A DNA stretch of 64,000 bases, from contig JARWKL010000004.1 of assembly GCA_029961685.1 (NCBI GenBank), positions 34,296,986 to 34,360,985 of the forward strand, in the 5' to 3' direction. Shown here in pieces: positions 1 to 9,390 of the stretch (position 1 is the stretch's first letter; the number at the start of each line of letters is the position of its first letter). The stretch is from Aristolochia californica (lineage: Eukaryota; Streptophyta; Magnoliopsida; Piperales; Aristolochiaceae). The notes under the pieces are model-generated. The model was given only the letters and a program-made list of their open reading frames with translations, did not search any database and was not told where the DNA came from. The translations under genes were made by a program, and so were the position numbers.

Positions 1-618
1 TATAACATTTACCCTATGGGGTTAAATTATTATATCTCGGTGATTAATCACAATTTTTTTATGTCATTAACTATATGTGACTAAACTTAATGTCACTTAG
101 ACATTTGCACAATTAAGAATGTTGTGGCAATTACTCAATTATTCAACTGTATACCTAAATATGGCATAAAAAATAATTGACTAAAATGAATTTCAATTAA
201 TAATCTGTCTGATTCAACCCAAACGACTCGATAAAGTCCGAGTTGAGTCAACTCGTCCCACTCGTTGCATCTAGACCGATCATGCGCAACCGGTACGAGT
301 CAACTCAGCCGAGTCAACTCGTTATTTAAATGAAATTGTTTTACCTATGTTTCAATTTTTTTTATTTACGCGCCCTGGAGGTCATCTTCATGCGCAAAGA
401 TGATGCTCAGTGTCCACGGCAGCCCTCTACTGGACGTCGCCTCCCATCAGACTTCGGCCGCTATCGTCCGACGGCGACGCCGATAGAAGTACAACACCGA
501 GCGATACGCCGGTAGAAGTACAATGTCGAGCGAGACACCGGTTGGCTCCACAACACCGGCGCTCGCAGAGTACGCAGAGAGCTCCTCTCCAAGGAAATGA
601 CTCCATATCAGAGAGGGA
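1..618 (-). mobile_element. M0 copia element: 5' leader (partial, off left edge)
   Basis: This is the 5' untranslated leader of a minus-strand copia element whose coding part lies off the left edge. Reading on the minus strand from the primer site at 619-630, about 270 bp of GC-rich leader end at a good splice donor, CATAG|GTAAAA (plus position 344). AT-rich intron-like sequence follows to position 1. The equivalent leaders of M1-M3 end at a TTTTTGCAG acceptor just before gag, so a leader intron is inferred. The ORFs here (for example 410-625) are not supported as genes. The segment is repeated at about 25740, 44350 and 59310. Confidence 0.7.
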
Positions 619-630
619 GCTCTGATACCA
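619..630 (-). other. M0 primer-binding site
   Basis: On the minus strand this reads TGGTATCAGAGC, the standard copia primer site complementary to the 3' end of initiator Met tRNA. It lies two bases inside the LTR end and fixes the element's orientation. Confidence 0.85.
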
Positions 631-632
631 CA

Positions 633-982
633 TGTAGAAATGCTTTAAATAGAATTTCGAAACCATATATGAAATTCATAAACCAAAATCATCCCTCCTG
701 ACATGGTGTCAACTTCAGACGAACAGAGCTTCTCCGCTATCTTCTCCGGTGAATAGAATGTCTCATCTTTCACGGAGGCTTGTCGATGGCAACGTTCATG
801 CATACCTCTACAAGACCATAACCCCTTTTATAGGCTCCTCTCCATCAAAGGAGACCACCAAACGATGGGAAACCGAAAGGTCGTAAACGGTGACCACCGT
901 CAATGGAAAACAGTATGAGAGATGGGTCACTTAAGTGACAGATCGTGAACTGTCTAGGTGATGGTTTGTGAACCATCTTACA
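633..982 (-). repeat. 5' LTR of M0
   Basis: The boundaries are TG at 633 and CA at 982 on the plus strand. On the minus strand it reads TGTAAGATGG...TTTCTACA. The primer site abuts its left edge. The right flank CATTG matches the CATCG target duplication seen beside M1-M3 with one change. Related copies lie at 15900-16148, 26661-26963, 41812-42126, 44951-45273, 59913-60262 and about 61559-61861. Confidence 0.8.
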
Positions 983-2014
983 CATTGAACCGCAGTCGAG
1001 AGGAGTAGTCACAGAGCACTGAGAGAGAGAGAGATGTCGTAATGTAAGCCAATATACACCGACGTGTAGCGCTCGTCGGATGCACATCGGCGACGATGGC
1101 ACCTGAGGAAGGAGACGGCGGTGCGGGGATGGTGAGTAGAGTCCTGAGCAGATGCGACGACTGGACGAGAAGCCTGCTAGTGAGCAGCCGAGAGTGGCGC
1201 AACCGAACATAGCGGAGACCGATGTAGTGTGCGCTGGCGTTCCATGCTCTCGTTGGAGCACAACCAAAGCCCGGAGCATGACATCATGCTCTCTGGCTGT
1301 CCCGCACCACTATACGCGCAAGAGCACCAAATGTGCTCACGGCCCATCCAACCCCAGTGTTATCATTGGATACACGTAATTCATATATAAATAACAGGAA
1401 ATATAGAATATTTTAGTTTTCATTATTTTTCATTTTTGTGCATATGGATTAAATAATTGGATATGCATATATGAATGTTTAATATGTATTAATTTTTATA
1501 TGTGAAAATTTTATTTAGGTTTTATGCATGCCTAATCTTCTATGCATATTATGATTGACCTAAATATAAGAAATTAATAATTGGCATAAATTTTAGTCAA
1601 TTATTTTGATGTCATATTTTGGTTTACATTTGAATAATTAAGTAATAACCACAACATTCTTAATTATGAAAAATGTCTAGTGACATTCAATTTAGTCACA
1701 TAAAGTTAATGACATAAAATTTTGTGATTAACCATGGAAAGTTAATAATTAAACCTCACGTGGTAAGTTTTATATTTAAGTGATTAATTAGAATTGGATA
1801 GGAAAATTTAAAACAAATTTTTAGTCGCCCACAGGCCTAGAAAATTTCTTTAGAGATAAATTTATGAAGCCATCATAAAGCAATATAAATCATTTGTGTT
1901 ATAATCTAAGCGTACTCACATGTTGATTAATTTGTTTGAATTTATTTACATGGGTAAATATTCTGTTTTTGGATCCATTGCATGTTTTAGTAAACATTGT
2001 TGTTTATTTTGCAG
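983..2014 (+). mobile_element. P1 copia element: leader up to the gag splice acceptor
   Basis: This is leader of a plus-strand copia element of the same family as M. M0 is inserted into it, so the leader starts at M0's right target duplication. The first ~360 bp are GC-rich, followed by AT-rich intron-like sequence. It ends at TTTTGCAG (2011-2014), immediately before gag sequence. Positions 1590-1810 are the approximate reverse complement of 1-190, because the P and M leaders are homologous and head to head. ORFs at 845-1379 are judged spurious. Confidence 0.6.
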
Positions 2015-2117
2015 TTCTTCAAACTTTATTTTTTCCAAATTTTTATTTCTCCAATATTATTCCTCTGAATGGTAATAATTATGATGATTGGAAGGAGAAA
2101 ATTGTCCTTGCATCGAT
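2015..2117 (+). pseudogene. P1 gag, N-terminal fragment
   Basis: It starts right after the TTTTGCAG acceptor. The frame reads SNIIPLNGNNYDDWKEKIVLA, typical of the start of a copia Gag (L-N-G-x-N-Y-x-x-W-K). The minus-strand gag of M1 (25386-25474) has the matching stretch VPLNGKNYIEWKEKI. The frame is cut at 2118 by solo LTR S1. Gag would form the virus-like particle; this copy cannot. Confidence 0.7.
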
Positions 2118-2122
2118 TGCAG

Positions 2123-3917
2123 TGTCAAGTGGTGGAGCCTAATTAATGCCTTACGCTAAGTTGGTTGCGGATCAACCTTCGTGGTAAGGTCGACATGGGG
2201 GTTGGAAGGGGGGCAGAGACCCCATCCGATCCACGATATATTAACTATTGTTTCATTAAGAGCAGTTTAAGAATTTCATTCTTGTAAAGCAGTTTCCCTA
2301 GTTTTCTCTTTAAATTGGGGGTTCGTCGCTAAAAGGGCGATTTCTCTTTGTAAGTTATTTCATCTTCATAGTGAATTATTGCAATGGTGGAAGACAGGTG
2401 ATAGATGCCATATTCTGACATGAGAACTAAGCTAATTATAAAAGAATAGCCTTTATAATTGTATTATAGGTGGTTATTTATCGGTTTTCAAATGAAATGA
2501 GCATTTATTGAATTTGGCATTAATCACTGTCGATATTGCATATTTTTCTCTCCTGAATTATATTTCATTGTTTTGTAAGGTTTATTTCTTCCTGAAATAT
2601 TTTGTATAGATTCAATCATAGAATTTCAGGAGAATTTGGGTGGAGAAGAAGATATTTACCAAAATGCCCTTAGTGAAATAGAGGTAATTTTTAGGGCAAA
2701 TCGTTTTAAAATAAGAAAAATAGTATTTAAAGCAAAAGAGGGGAGCGTCGAACGAGGGGACAGAAAACAGAGTATCGATCAAAACAGAGGAGCACCGTTG
2801 ACCGAAACAGGGGAAGACCCAAGAGGAGTTTCCCACCGTCAGTCGCCGTGCCACCGTTGTCCACCGCCGTCCACCGCCGTCCAACAACCGAGAAAAAACC
2901 CGAGGAGAGCTCGAGAGAGTCTCCGTCGAGGTGAATTCGACAGTCGTCGCTTGCCAGGCCGAAAAGTGATCCGAGAGGGCTTCTCCGGTGCCAACTCCGC
3001 TTTTCGGCCATCCTCCGGCGTCGGTTACGTATTTTCGACCATTCCCGGAACGTTTCCGACTCCGACCAAGACTCGAGAGAGCCAGTTAGAGAACTTCATC
3101 TCTATTTCGTTCTTCGCCGGACGTAACCTCCGTCCGTCGGCTTCTATTCGTCGTCACCGGCGTTGTCTCTACCTCCAGCCACTCACTATTGCTACCCGAC
3201 GCCACCAATTTCGGGAAATTGCAGCACCCGTGAGAACGAGTTGCTGCCTGAGCGAGAGGAAGGAGAAGGGGAGTAATTCGTCATTTTTGAATTTTATCTT
3301 TTATATAGTTTGAACTTAGGTTTTGAATGTTTATTGAATCTGATTTGATAATTAATGTTTATTGAATATTTATTTTCTGAATATTTGATTAAATTAACTA
3401 ATTAGGGTAGGATTATAATTGAGGTTGGATTTTGGTATTTTAATCCGATTTCTATCTTTCACTCTATGCGCCCGAGAGGGGATAGACGCAAGGATTGCGA
3501 AATCGGATCTATGGTTACGTGGCGCTCGAGAGGCACGAATCACCGTAAAATCCAGAGTTGACGTTTCCTATTGTGCAAGTAGTTAACCAGATGATTGCTT
3601 GATAATTTAGGATATAATTAGTTTTTAGTTCATATTAATTCATCATATTTGGTTAGGCTAGTTGACTGAAGAATACACAAAATTCAGTCCTCCCTGTGGA
3701 TATGACCCTCGCTTCCTGCTAAATTACATGAACGATTCGTACGCTTGCGAGGTATTAAAGCCGATGTAAACAAATTCTACATCAACAAGACATAGACTCA
3801 CCTTGAGGCGAACCTGTATAAACCTTGTTGTGTATTTTCGTGCTTGTTTTTGTCCTTCTTCCACATTTCTTACTATTGCTCTCATTAGTTTTGAATTAGG
3901 GCGTACAATTCCTAACA
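2123..3917 (+). mobile_element. Solo LTR S1 in P1 gag (404 bp, itself split by S2)
   Basis: Without the nested insert this LTR is ~404 bp, beginning TGTCAAGTGG and ending AATTCCTAACA. The flanks are tgcag (2118-2122) and tgcaa (3918-3922), decayed copies of a TGCGG duplication that is clearer in repeat 2. The gag frame resumes at its right edge. The same LTR sits at the same gag position at 28011-28413, 46411-46815 and, truncated, 61372-61558, so the insertion predates the duplications. Its orientation is inferred from LTR-like 3'-end sequence only. Confidence 0.75.
2399..3784 (+). mobile_element. Solo LTR S2, Ty3/gypsy-like, 1386 bp
   Basis: It begins TGATAGATGCC, ends TCTACATCA, and is flanked by acagg (2394-2398) and acaag (3785-3789). 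Repeat 2 at the same site has a single uninterrupted acagg, which gives the empty site. The last ~150 bp (a 'cctccctgtggatatgaccc'-type motif, then 'acgcttgcg') resemble the 3' ends of Athila/Tat-type gypsy LTRs. It is present only in repeat 1. The 225-codon ORF at 2636-3313 is inside this LTR and is not supported as a gene. Confidence 0.75.
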
Positions 3918-4147
3918 TGCAATGCCTTGATTTGGCATTTCCAGTGGATGAACCTCTATGGCCCATGAAATCAAGTACCCAAGTTGAAAAAAATATCATT
4001 TGATCTCTGGGAGCGATTAGATCGCTTAAGTTTTATGTTTATCAAGTCTCACATTGGGAAAAGTATCCATGTATCCATCCTTGATTTTGCCAAAGCAAAA
4101 GAATATCTTAAAACTATTCAAGTTTGAGACTTCTGACAAAAAATTAG
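3918..4147 (+). pseudogene. P1 gag, middle fragment
   Basis: Gag resumes after S1: LDLAF.VDE, then a stretch equivalent to SFMFIKSHIGKSI, FAKAKEYL and FETSDK. The same motifs lie on the minus strand in M1 (25164-25385), confirming that M and P are one family. Frameshifts relative to repeat 2 (28414-28647) break the reading. It ends at Q, with target duplication ATTAG at 4143-4147. Confidence 0.75.
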
Positions 4148-4582
4148 TGTTGGAAGACAGGGCCCAAGCCCATACGACCAAGGAAGACTCATATATCTAA
4201 GTGTACTAGAAGATGGGCCCAAACCCATAAGATCATGGAAAACCCATGCATCTAAGATATATTGAAGACGGGTTCAAGGCCCACAGATCAAGGAGAAGAC
4301 CCATATGCCCACATACATTGATGCCAAGATGGTAAATAAAGGGTCATCTCATAGAGATGATATTTATGTAATTTAGTTAAAATTCCAGGGTTAAATCCCT
4401 AAACCCTAAACCCTAAGTTCAGGGGTATTATTATAATATATTAGTTTTATTAATATATAAATAGCACTTTAGGGGGAGGGTTATAATTAATTACATAACC
4501 CTTCTTCCTCCTCTTTTTTTCTTAATGGGTTTTTTTCCCTTTTTCTCCACGAGCTAAATTCATGGAGTCCTGAAAATCAACA
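4148..4582 (+). repeat. 5' LTR of Q1
   Basis: TGTTGGAAGACAGG...AATCAACA, 435 bp. It contains the plant-like run 'aaccctaaaccctaa' (4401-4415), which by eye is coincidental telomere-like sequence inside the LTR. Confidence 0.85.
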
Positions 4583-4594
4583 TGGTATCATAAC
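4583..4594 (+). other. Primer-binding site of Q1 (decayed)
   Basis: TGGTATCATAAC directly abuts the LTR. The repeat 2 copy (29027-29038) keeps the intact TGGTATCAGAGC complementary to initiator Met tRNA. Confidence 0.75.
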
Positions 4595-5984
4595 TTTGAT
4601 TTTTAAGACTCGAGTATGGTTTTTTCATGATTCAGAAACAGAGTATTTTTCTTTTGTCATAATGTTGTTTTTAGTTAGTGAAAATCGTGGTTTATTTTAA
4701 TGGTATTGTTTTTCTTTCTTCGGTTTATTTGTCTGCTTGAGTATGATGAGATGGAGTTCTATTTTTTTCTCTCATTAATCTGCCGCTGGTATTGTTTGCT
4801 TCCCACCTCGATAAACTGCCTCACCCTTGGTATATAATCTGTTGTCTTCACTCTTGAGTAAATCCATGGCGTCTTCTGCTACTGGCTGTCGTCTTCGCTT
4901 AACTTCACCGCTCGCTTAACTTCTCTGGCAGTGTCTGCGCCGCCAGCCACGGCCACTCTTTTGGAAGCTTGCGCCAGAATTATTTCCGTTCTGGAGGAAA
5001 TAATTCCGTTGCGAAATTATTGTCGTTAAGCCGAGCTCTGTTTTGCCGAAGATCACGTCGCCGTTACCGGAGACGATGACGCCATGAACGGGAGAAGAAG
5101 CACCAGTCCAGCTTACCGTCCTCTGTCGAAGGCTTCCCGTCACCGCCGCTGCTGCTGCTACCAAATGTTTTTGGAGGCGGAAGACGACGACAGTTTGCGA
5201 AAAAAAAACTTCTCTCCCCGAGCCGCTTACTCCGTCCAGAAAACTGTTTCGGGCGAGTTGTCTTCGTCACCAAATCCATCACAGCGTCGGCGTCCGGGAA
5301 GAAGATGTACTGCTGCTGCGTTTTTTTTCCGTCGTTCTCTGTTCGGCCACGGGGAAAGACGACCCACCGCAGCCGGAGAAGATGAAGTCGGGTTGGAAAC
5401 TTTCCTTCCGAGTTTCCGCTCTGCGTCCGGGAAGAAGAGGGTTGGAAACTTTCCTTCTGAGCTCCCTCCGAACTCTGTTTCCGCCGAAGAAACCGAGGAA
5501 ATCGAATAATTCACTGTTCAAATATTTCTGTTTCCTAAGTTAGGAAACACGAATGTATCAGCGCTATGGCCTGCTGGCACAACATGGACTCGCCCGAGTC
5601 AATCCAGCGCCCGAGTTCCCAGCCGACCACTGTTTCAGCACCAGCCAGACTGAGTCAACCCATAGCAACTCGGACTGAGTCAACTCGGTCTGTGTCAACT
5701 AACCAGCCACTTATTTTTTGCCTTGGTATACATGCCCAAGTTTTATAAATATTTCGGTGAGACTCGGTAACTTTTTCTCTGGTTGGAGTTTTATTGTGAA
5801 GAATTGACAGATTATTCCTTGGTCAGCATATTATTTGGTACATATATGTGCATTAAATTATTTCATGGGTTAATTTTACAAGGATTATTTTGGGTCGTGT
5901 TAAATGGGCACAAGCCCATTTCAACTGCTGCTATTGTGTCTCTTTTGATGAGACATTATTTTTTAAGAAGAGGTAGCCCAATAC

Positions 5985-6400
5985 CATTATTTATTTATGT
6001 CCCCGTAAAAAATATCAAATTTTTGTGGTTGGGAGTCAATGACGGAGGAACTTCATCCCTGTCAAAAATATCAAAATTATTTTTGGTTGGGAGTCCATGA
6101 CGGAAAAACTTCATCCCTATAGAAAATATCAAATTTATTTGTGGTTGGGAGTTCATGATGGTGGAACTTCATCCCCGTAAAAAATATCAAATTTTTGTGG
6201 TTGGGAGTCCATGACAGAGGAACTTCATTCTCGTAAAAAATATCAAAATTATTTGTGGTTTGAAGTCCATGACGGAGGAACTTCATCCCTGTCAAAAATA
6301 TCAAAATTTTTGTGGTTGGAAATCCATGACTAAGGAACTTCATCCCCGTCAAAAATATCATATTTTTGTCGTTCGAAGTCTTTGACGGAGGAACTTATTA
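5985..6400 (+). repeat. 57-bp minisatellite in Q1, ~7 copies
   Basis: Copies of a 56-59-bp unit with core 'ttgtggttgggagtccatga' then 'ggaacttcatccc' start near 6025, 6084, 6142, 6198, 6256, 6312 and 6369. The minus strand gives an open frame of ~19-residue repeats (6077-6361). I read that as a side effect of a period near a multiple of three, not a protein. Confidence 0.9.
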
Positions 6401-6580
6401 TAATATTTATGGTACTTCCCCCTATTAATATCATATATTACTCTACAACTTGAGAGTCATTGTCCTGCGGAGGGACACGGTGGTGGAGGTGGACACTTCA
6501 GAGTAATGTCTTAGTGGCTAGGAGTGATTTACTCTCACTAATAATATACCAGATCGGCCTCATGAACGAGAGCACCAGTG

Positions 6581-6600
6581 TGAGGGGGAGTGTTGGAAGA
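6581..6600 (+). other. Duplicate polypurine tract / LTR-start in Q1
   Basis: TGAGGGGGAG followed by TGTTGGAAGA repeats, 108 bp early, the true polypurine tract and LTR start at 6689-6708. The duplication recurs in Q2 (30810-30829) and Q3 (near 53719), so it belongs to the family. Confidence 0.75.
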
Positions 6601-6688
6601 TGGAGGCATATTATACAAAAAACGATTGGCAGCATATTATATCATTTGCAGCAAGTTAGAAATTCATACTGTTCTCTCACCCCCATCT

Positions 6689-6698
6689 TGAGGGGGAG
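6689..6698 (+). other. Polypurine tract of Q1
   Basis: TGAGGGGGAG lies immediately 5' of the 3' LTR and is the expected plus-strand primer for reverse transcription. Confidence 0.8.
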
Positions 6699-7125
6699 TG
6701 TTGGAAGACAGGACCCAAGCCCACATGACCAAGGAAGACTCACATATCCAAGTGTATTAGAAGATAAGCCCAAACCCATAAGATCAAGGAAGACTCATGC
6801 ATCTAAGAGATATTGAAGATAGGCACAAGGCCCACAGATCAAGGAGAAGGCTCATAGGCCCACATAAATTGATGGTAGGATGGTAAATAAAGGGTTATCT
6901 GATAGAGATGGCATTGATGTAATTACGTTCTTGGGTTAAAACCCCAAACCCTAAACCCTAATTTCAAGGGTATTATTATAATATAGTCATTTTATTAATC
7001 TACAAATAGAGCTTCAAGGGAAGGGTTATAATCCATTCCATAACCCTTCTTCCTCCTATTTTTTCCAATGGGTTTCTTTCCCTTTTTCTCCATGACCTAA
7101 ATTCATGGAATCCTAAAAATCAACA
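6699..7125 (+). repeat. 3' LTR of Q1
   Basis: 427 bp, TGTTGGAAGACAGG...AATCAACA, followed by ATTAG. It differs from the 5' LTR at many positions, so the insertion is old. Confidence 0.85.
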
Positions 7126-7130
7126 ATTAG

Positions 7131-8184
7131 CAAGCACCCTCATGATGAAAATGTGTTCCATGAAATTTATAGGCACCAAAGGTGTGTGTGAGTACATCGT
7201 GCAGATGTGGGACATTACCGCTAGACTGAAATTGTTGGAGATTGAGATGTCCAAGTCATTTCTGGTTTACTTCATCCTTTACTTGCTCTCGTCTGAATAC
7301 GAACTGTTCAAGATTTCTTACAACACACATAGGGAGAAATGATCAATTAATGAACTTCTGACCATGTGTGTACAAGAGGAAGGGAGGCTGAATCAAGAAG
7401 GGATTGAAAGTTCAAATTTGATGACTCGTGGAAAGAAACCATTTAAGAACGAGAAGAGAAAAGCCCCTCTTAATTAAGTTAATAAGGAAGATATCAAATG
7501 TTTCTTTTGTAAGAAGAAAGGACATAGAAGGAAGACTTGTCCCAAATTCAAGCATTGGCTTGAAAAGAAAGGTAATCTCATCTCTTTAGTATGTTTTGAA
7601 TCTAATATGGTTAATATTTCTTATAACACTTGGTAGATTGATTCTAGTACTACAATCCATGTTGCTAACACCATGCATGGCTTCTTAAACCAACGAAAAC
7701 CGCCCAAAAGTTAAAGTTCTAACTATTCAAGATACAAGAAGGGTTCATATGTGGGGGCAGTTGAGGCTTATAGACTTGTCCTTAATTCTGGTTTTGTTTT
7801 AGACTTTGAAAAGACCTTTTATGTTCCATCCTTTTCAAGAAACCTTATTTGAGTTTCTAGACTTTTATCTTATTGTTTCAGTTTCAATTTCCTTACTAAT
7901 TTCCTTCATTTGTATAAAGACAATATTCTTGTTGGAAAAAGTATTTTGGATGATGGTTATTTAAACTTCTTTTAAATTCGACCCTTAATTGTAGTCTTGT
8001 AATTGTGCATGGTACAAATGTTGGCATTAAACATGATGTTATAATTGAGAAACCCTTTATGTTGTGGGATAGGAGATTAGGTAATATTTCCATTGTTAGA
8101 ATTAAGAGATTAGTAAATGAAGGAGTCATTGAGGCTCTTGACTTTAGTGATTTTGGTATTTGTGTGGATTGTATTAAAAGAAAG
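7131..8184 (+). pseudogene. P1 gag C-terminus, zinc knuckle, protease, pre-integrase
   Basis: Gag resumes after Q (7142-7340: KFIGTKGV, LKLLEIEMS, ISYNTHREK). A CCHC zinc knuckle C-F-F-C-x4-H-x4-C follows at 7499-7540. A decayed protease region follows (IDSSTTIHVANTMHGFL, where a DSG-type active site is expected, with a stop just before it, about 7630-7690). The pre-integrase/zinc-binding start of integrase follows (LWDRRLGNIS, CVDCIK, 8055-8184). Several stops and frameshifts break it. It ends abruptly where 5S rRNA sequence begins, so the rest of integrase, RT, RNase H and the 3' LTR of P are missing in every repeat. Confidence 0.8.
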
Positions 8185-8270
8185 CCCATCAAAACTCCGA
8201 AGTTAATCATGCTTGGGCGAGAGTTGTACTAGGATGGGTGACCTCCTGGGAAGTTCTCGTGTTGTACCCC
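8185..8270 (+). pseudogene. 5S rRNA fragment (about nt 34-119) fused to P1
   Basis: It reads CCCATCAAAACTCCGAAGTT..., then GCTTGGGCGAGAG, then ACTAGGATGGGTGACCTCC, then GGGAAG..CTCGTGTTG.ACCCC. This is plant 5S rRNA from about nucleotide 34 to the 3' end with a handful of substitutions. The span covers the internal promoter (A box, intermediate element, C box), and T5 (8271-8275) follows directly as in real 5S genes. The first ~33 nt are replaced by copia pol, so the fragment cannot give normal 5S rRNA. Better-preserved copies are at 32406-32491 and 55319-55399. Confidence 0.9.
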
Positions 8271-9390
8271 TTTTTGCCCGTTGTTCCTCAGCCACCTGTT
8301 AATTTCTCCCTAGTAATGTTGCGGTTAGGGGCGGCAAAACATTTTTGCATGTATAGTTTGTTTTTTTTTCAAAATATTCGGGAAGAAGAGAAGAGGGGGG
8401 AAACATACGATTTTGTTTTATTTTTTTATTTATGTAGTTATGTTCAGTTTCGACACGGACAGTAAATGTTTTATTCTTTAATCGAAAGACATAGCGCTCC
8501 TTTTTAATATTTTATATCTCGAGTTTTGCTTAAGATTTTAAGTTTTTATTTTATTTTTAGGAGGGAATGTGGAATAGACCTACAGAACATGGGTGGAGAG
8601 GGAATCCAGGGAAAGGATTGGTAGGATGGAGAGGGTAACACAAACGGGTGCAATTATAGAATTAGGCACTTTGATAAATGTGGTAGAAAGAAAAAATTCT
8701 GAGTAAGATAGGCAAGCTAAAATATTTTGTAATTTTAGTTAATGTAATAAAAATCAGTTTTCCTATTCTCTTTCTCGATTGAACTCACCCATCAGCTCAA
8801 AAAATAGTTTTCAGACATGAAGAAGATTGAATTTTGAGCATAAATGATGCTAATGCAGACAGATTTCAGATCACCTTTATGCTCACTATAGGAAAACAAC
8901 TCACAAAGTGATTGACTTCAATTCTACTAGTTTTTTGCAAGATGACCAAATGAGCTCCTCTAAAGATAAAATAAAATTATCGAATTGTACTTATGATGGG
9001 GGGGGGGCTACTTGTCGTTGGAGTTGAACTTCAGCCGCATTATTTAGTTATCTACTGACGTTAGTCAATGGAATACCAAAATTCAAGTCATCTAGATGAC
9101 TAAGGTGAATCCAAAAATCATCTCTACGGTTTAAGTTATGGAATCTGGTTTATGCCCCTTTTTGCCAATAATGATCAACCAAACGCCGGGGTTCGAACCC
9201 TCGTCGATTTTTTCCTCCTCTCTCCTGCACCCACTCTCTCGGTCTCTTCATTTTCGATCTTTTCGCCCTCTCTCCCGCACCCTCTATCTCATCTCCTTGA
9301 GGCCCCCGATCTCTCTACTCCCACTCTCTTCTCTTCCATCTCTCTCCAGTCTCCGTCTCTCTGCGGCCTCGCAATCCCTTCTCCACTATA
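8271..9390 (+). other. Sequence between the 5S fragment and PAE1, no gene seen
   Basis: It opens with the T5 run. What follows may be 5S spacer, but I cannot show that. It then has AT-rich sequence, a G10 run (8998-9007), and a pyrimidine-rich CTCTCTCC stretch (9205-9370) that generates overlapping spurious ORFs at 9138-9424. The block is conserved at 32492-33500 and 55400-56400. Confidence 0.5.

Larger units (their letters stand above)
1..1810. repeat. Large inverted repeat formed by opposed leaders
   Basis: The left arm (about 1-190) and right arm (about 1590-1810) are imperfect inverted copies with a ~1.4-kb loop holding the M0 LTR. Both arms derive from the leader intron of the same copia family, one in M (minus) and one in P (plus). 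The layout recurs at about 25740-27690, 44350-46080 and 59310-61080. Confidence 0.75.
4148..7125 (+). mobile_element. Q1: non-autonomous LTR element inserted in P1 gag
   Basis: This is a complete small LTR element flanked by perfect ATTAG duplications (4143-4147, 7126-7130). It has 435- and 427-bp LTRs, a primer site, a polypurine tract and a ~2.1-kb interior with no recognisable gag or pol, so it must have moved using proteins from another element. The interior holds a GC-rich stretch (about 4860-5510; ORFs there are low-complexity and unrecognised), a cluster of GAGTCAACTCG-type motifs (5590-5700), a 57-bp minisatellite (5985-6400) and a duplicated polypurine/LTR-start signal. Copies occupy the same site at 28648-31347 and 47050-54256. 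Confidence 0.85.

Noticed and set aside
845..1379. Overlapping ORFs on both strands across the M0 LTR and P1 leader
   Set aside because: They cross the LTR edge and the element junction and do not keep frame in repeats 2-4.
2636..3313. 225-codon ORF, the longest non-retroviral frame in its area
   Set aside because: It lies wholly inside solo LTR S2, is Arg/Ser/Pro-rich and low complexity, and has no counterpart where S2 is absent.
4401..4415. Telomere-like 'ccctaaaccctaa' run
   Set aside because: Two to three units only, within every Q LTR; ordinary LTR sequence rather than an interstitial telomere.
5084..5514. 141-codon and antisense ORFs in the Q1 interior
   Set aside because: GC-rich, Arg/Ser-rich translations on both strands; frames are not conserved in Q2 or Q3 and match no family I know.
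6077..6361. Possible repeat protein on the minus strand
   Set aside because: Product of the 57-bp minisatellite, whose period is near a multiple of three.
5985..6400. CRISPR-like array
   Set aside because: Units are contiguous with no unique spacers, this is plant DNA, and the block lies inside an LTR element.
9180..9205. tRNA T-arm-like 'ggggttcgaaccctcg'
   Set aside because: A perfect palindromic match around TTCGAA but no acceptor stem, anticodon arm or A box nearby.
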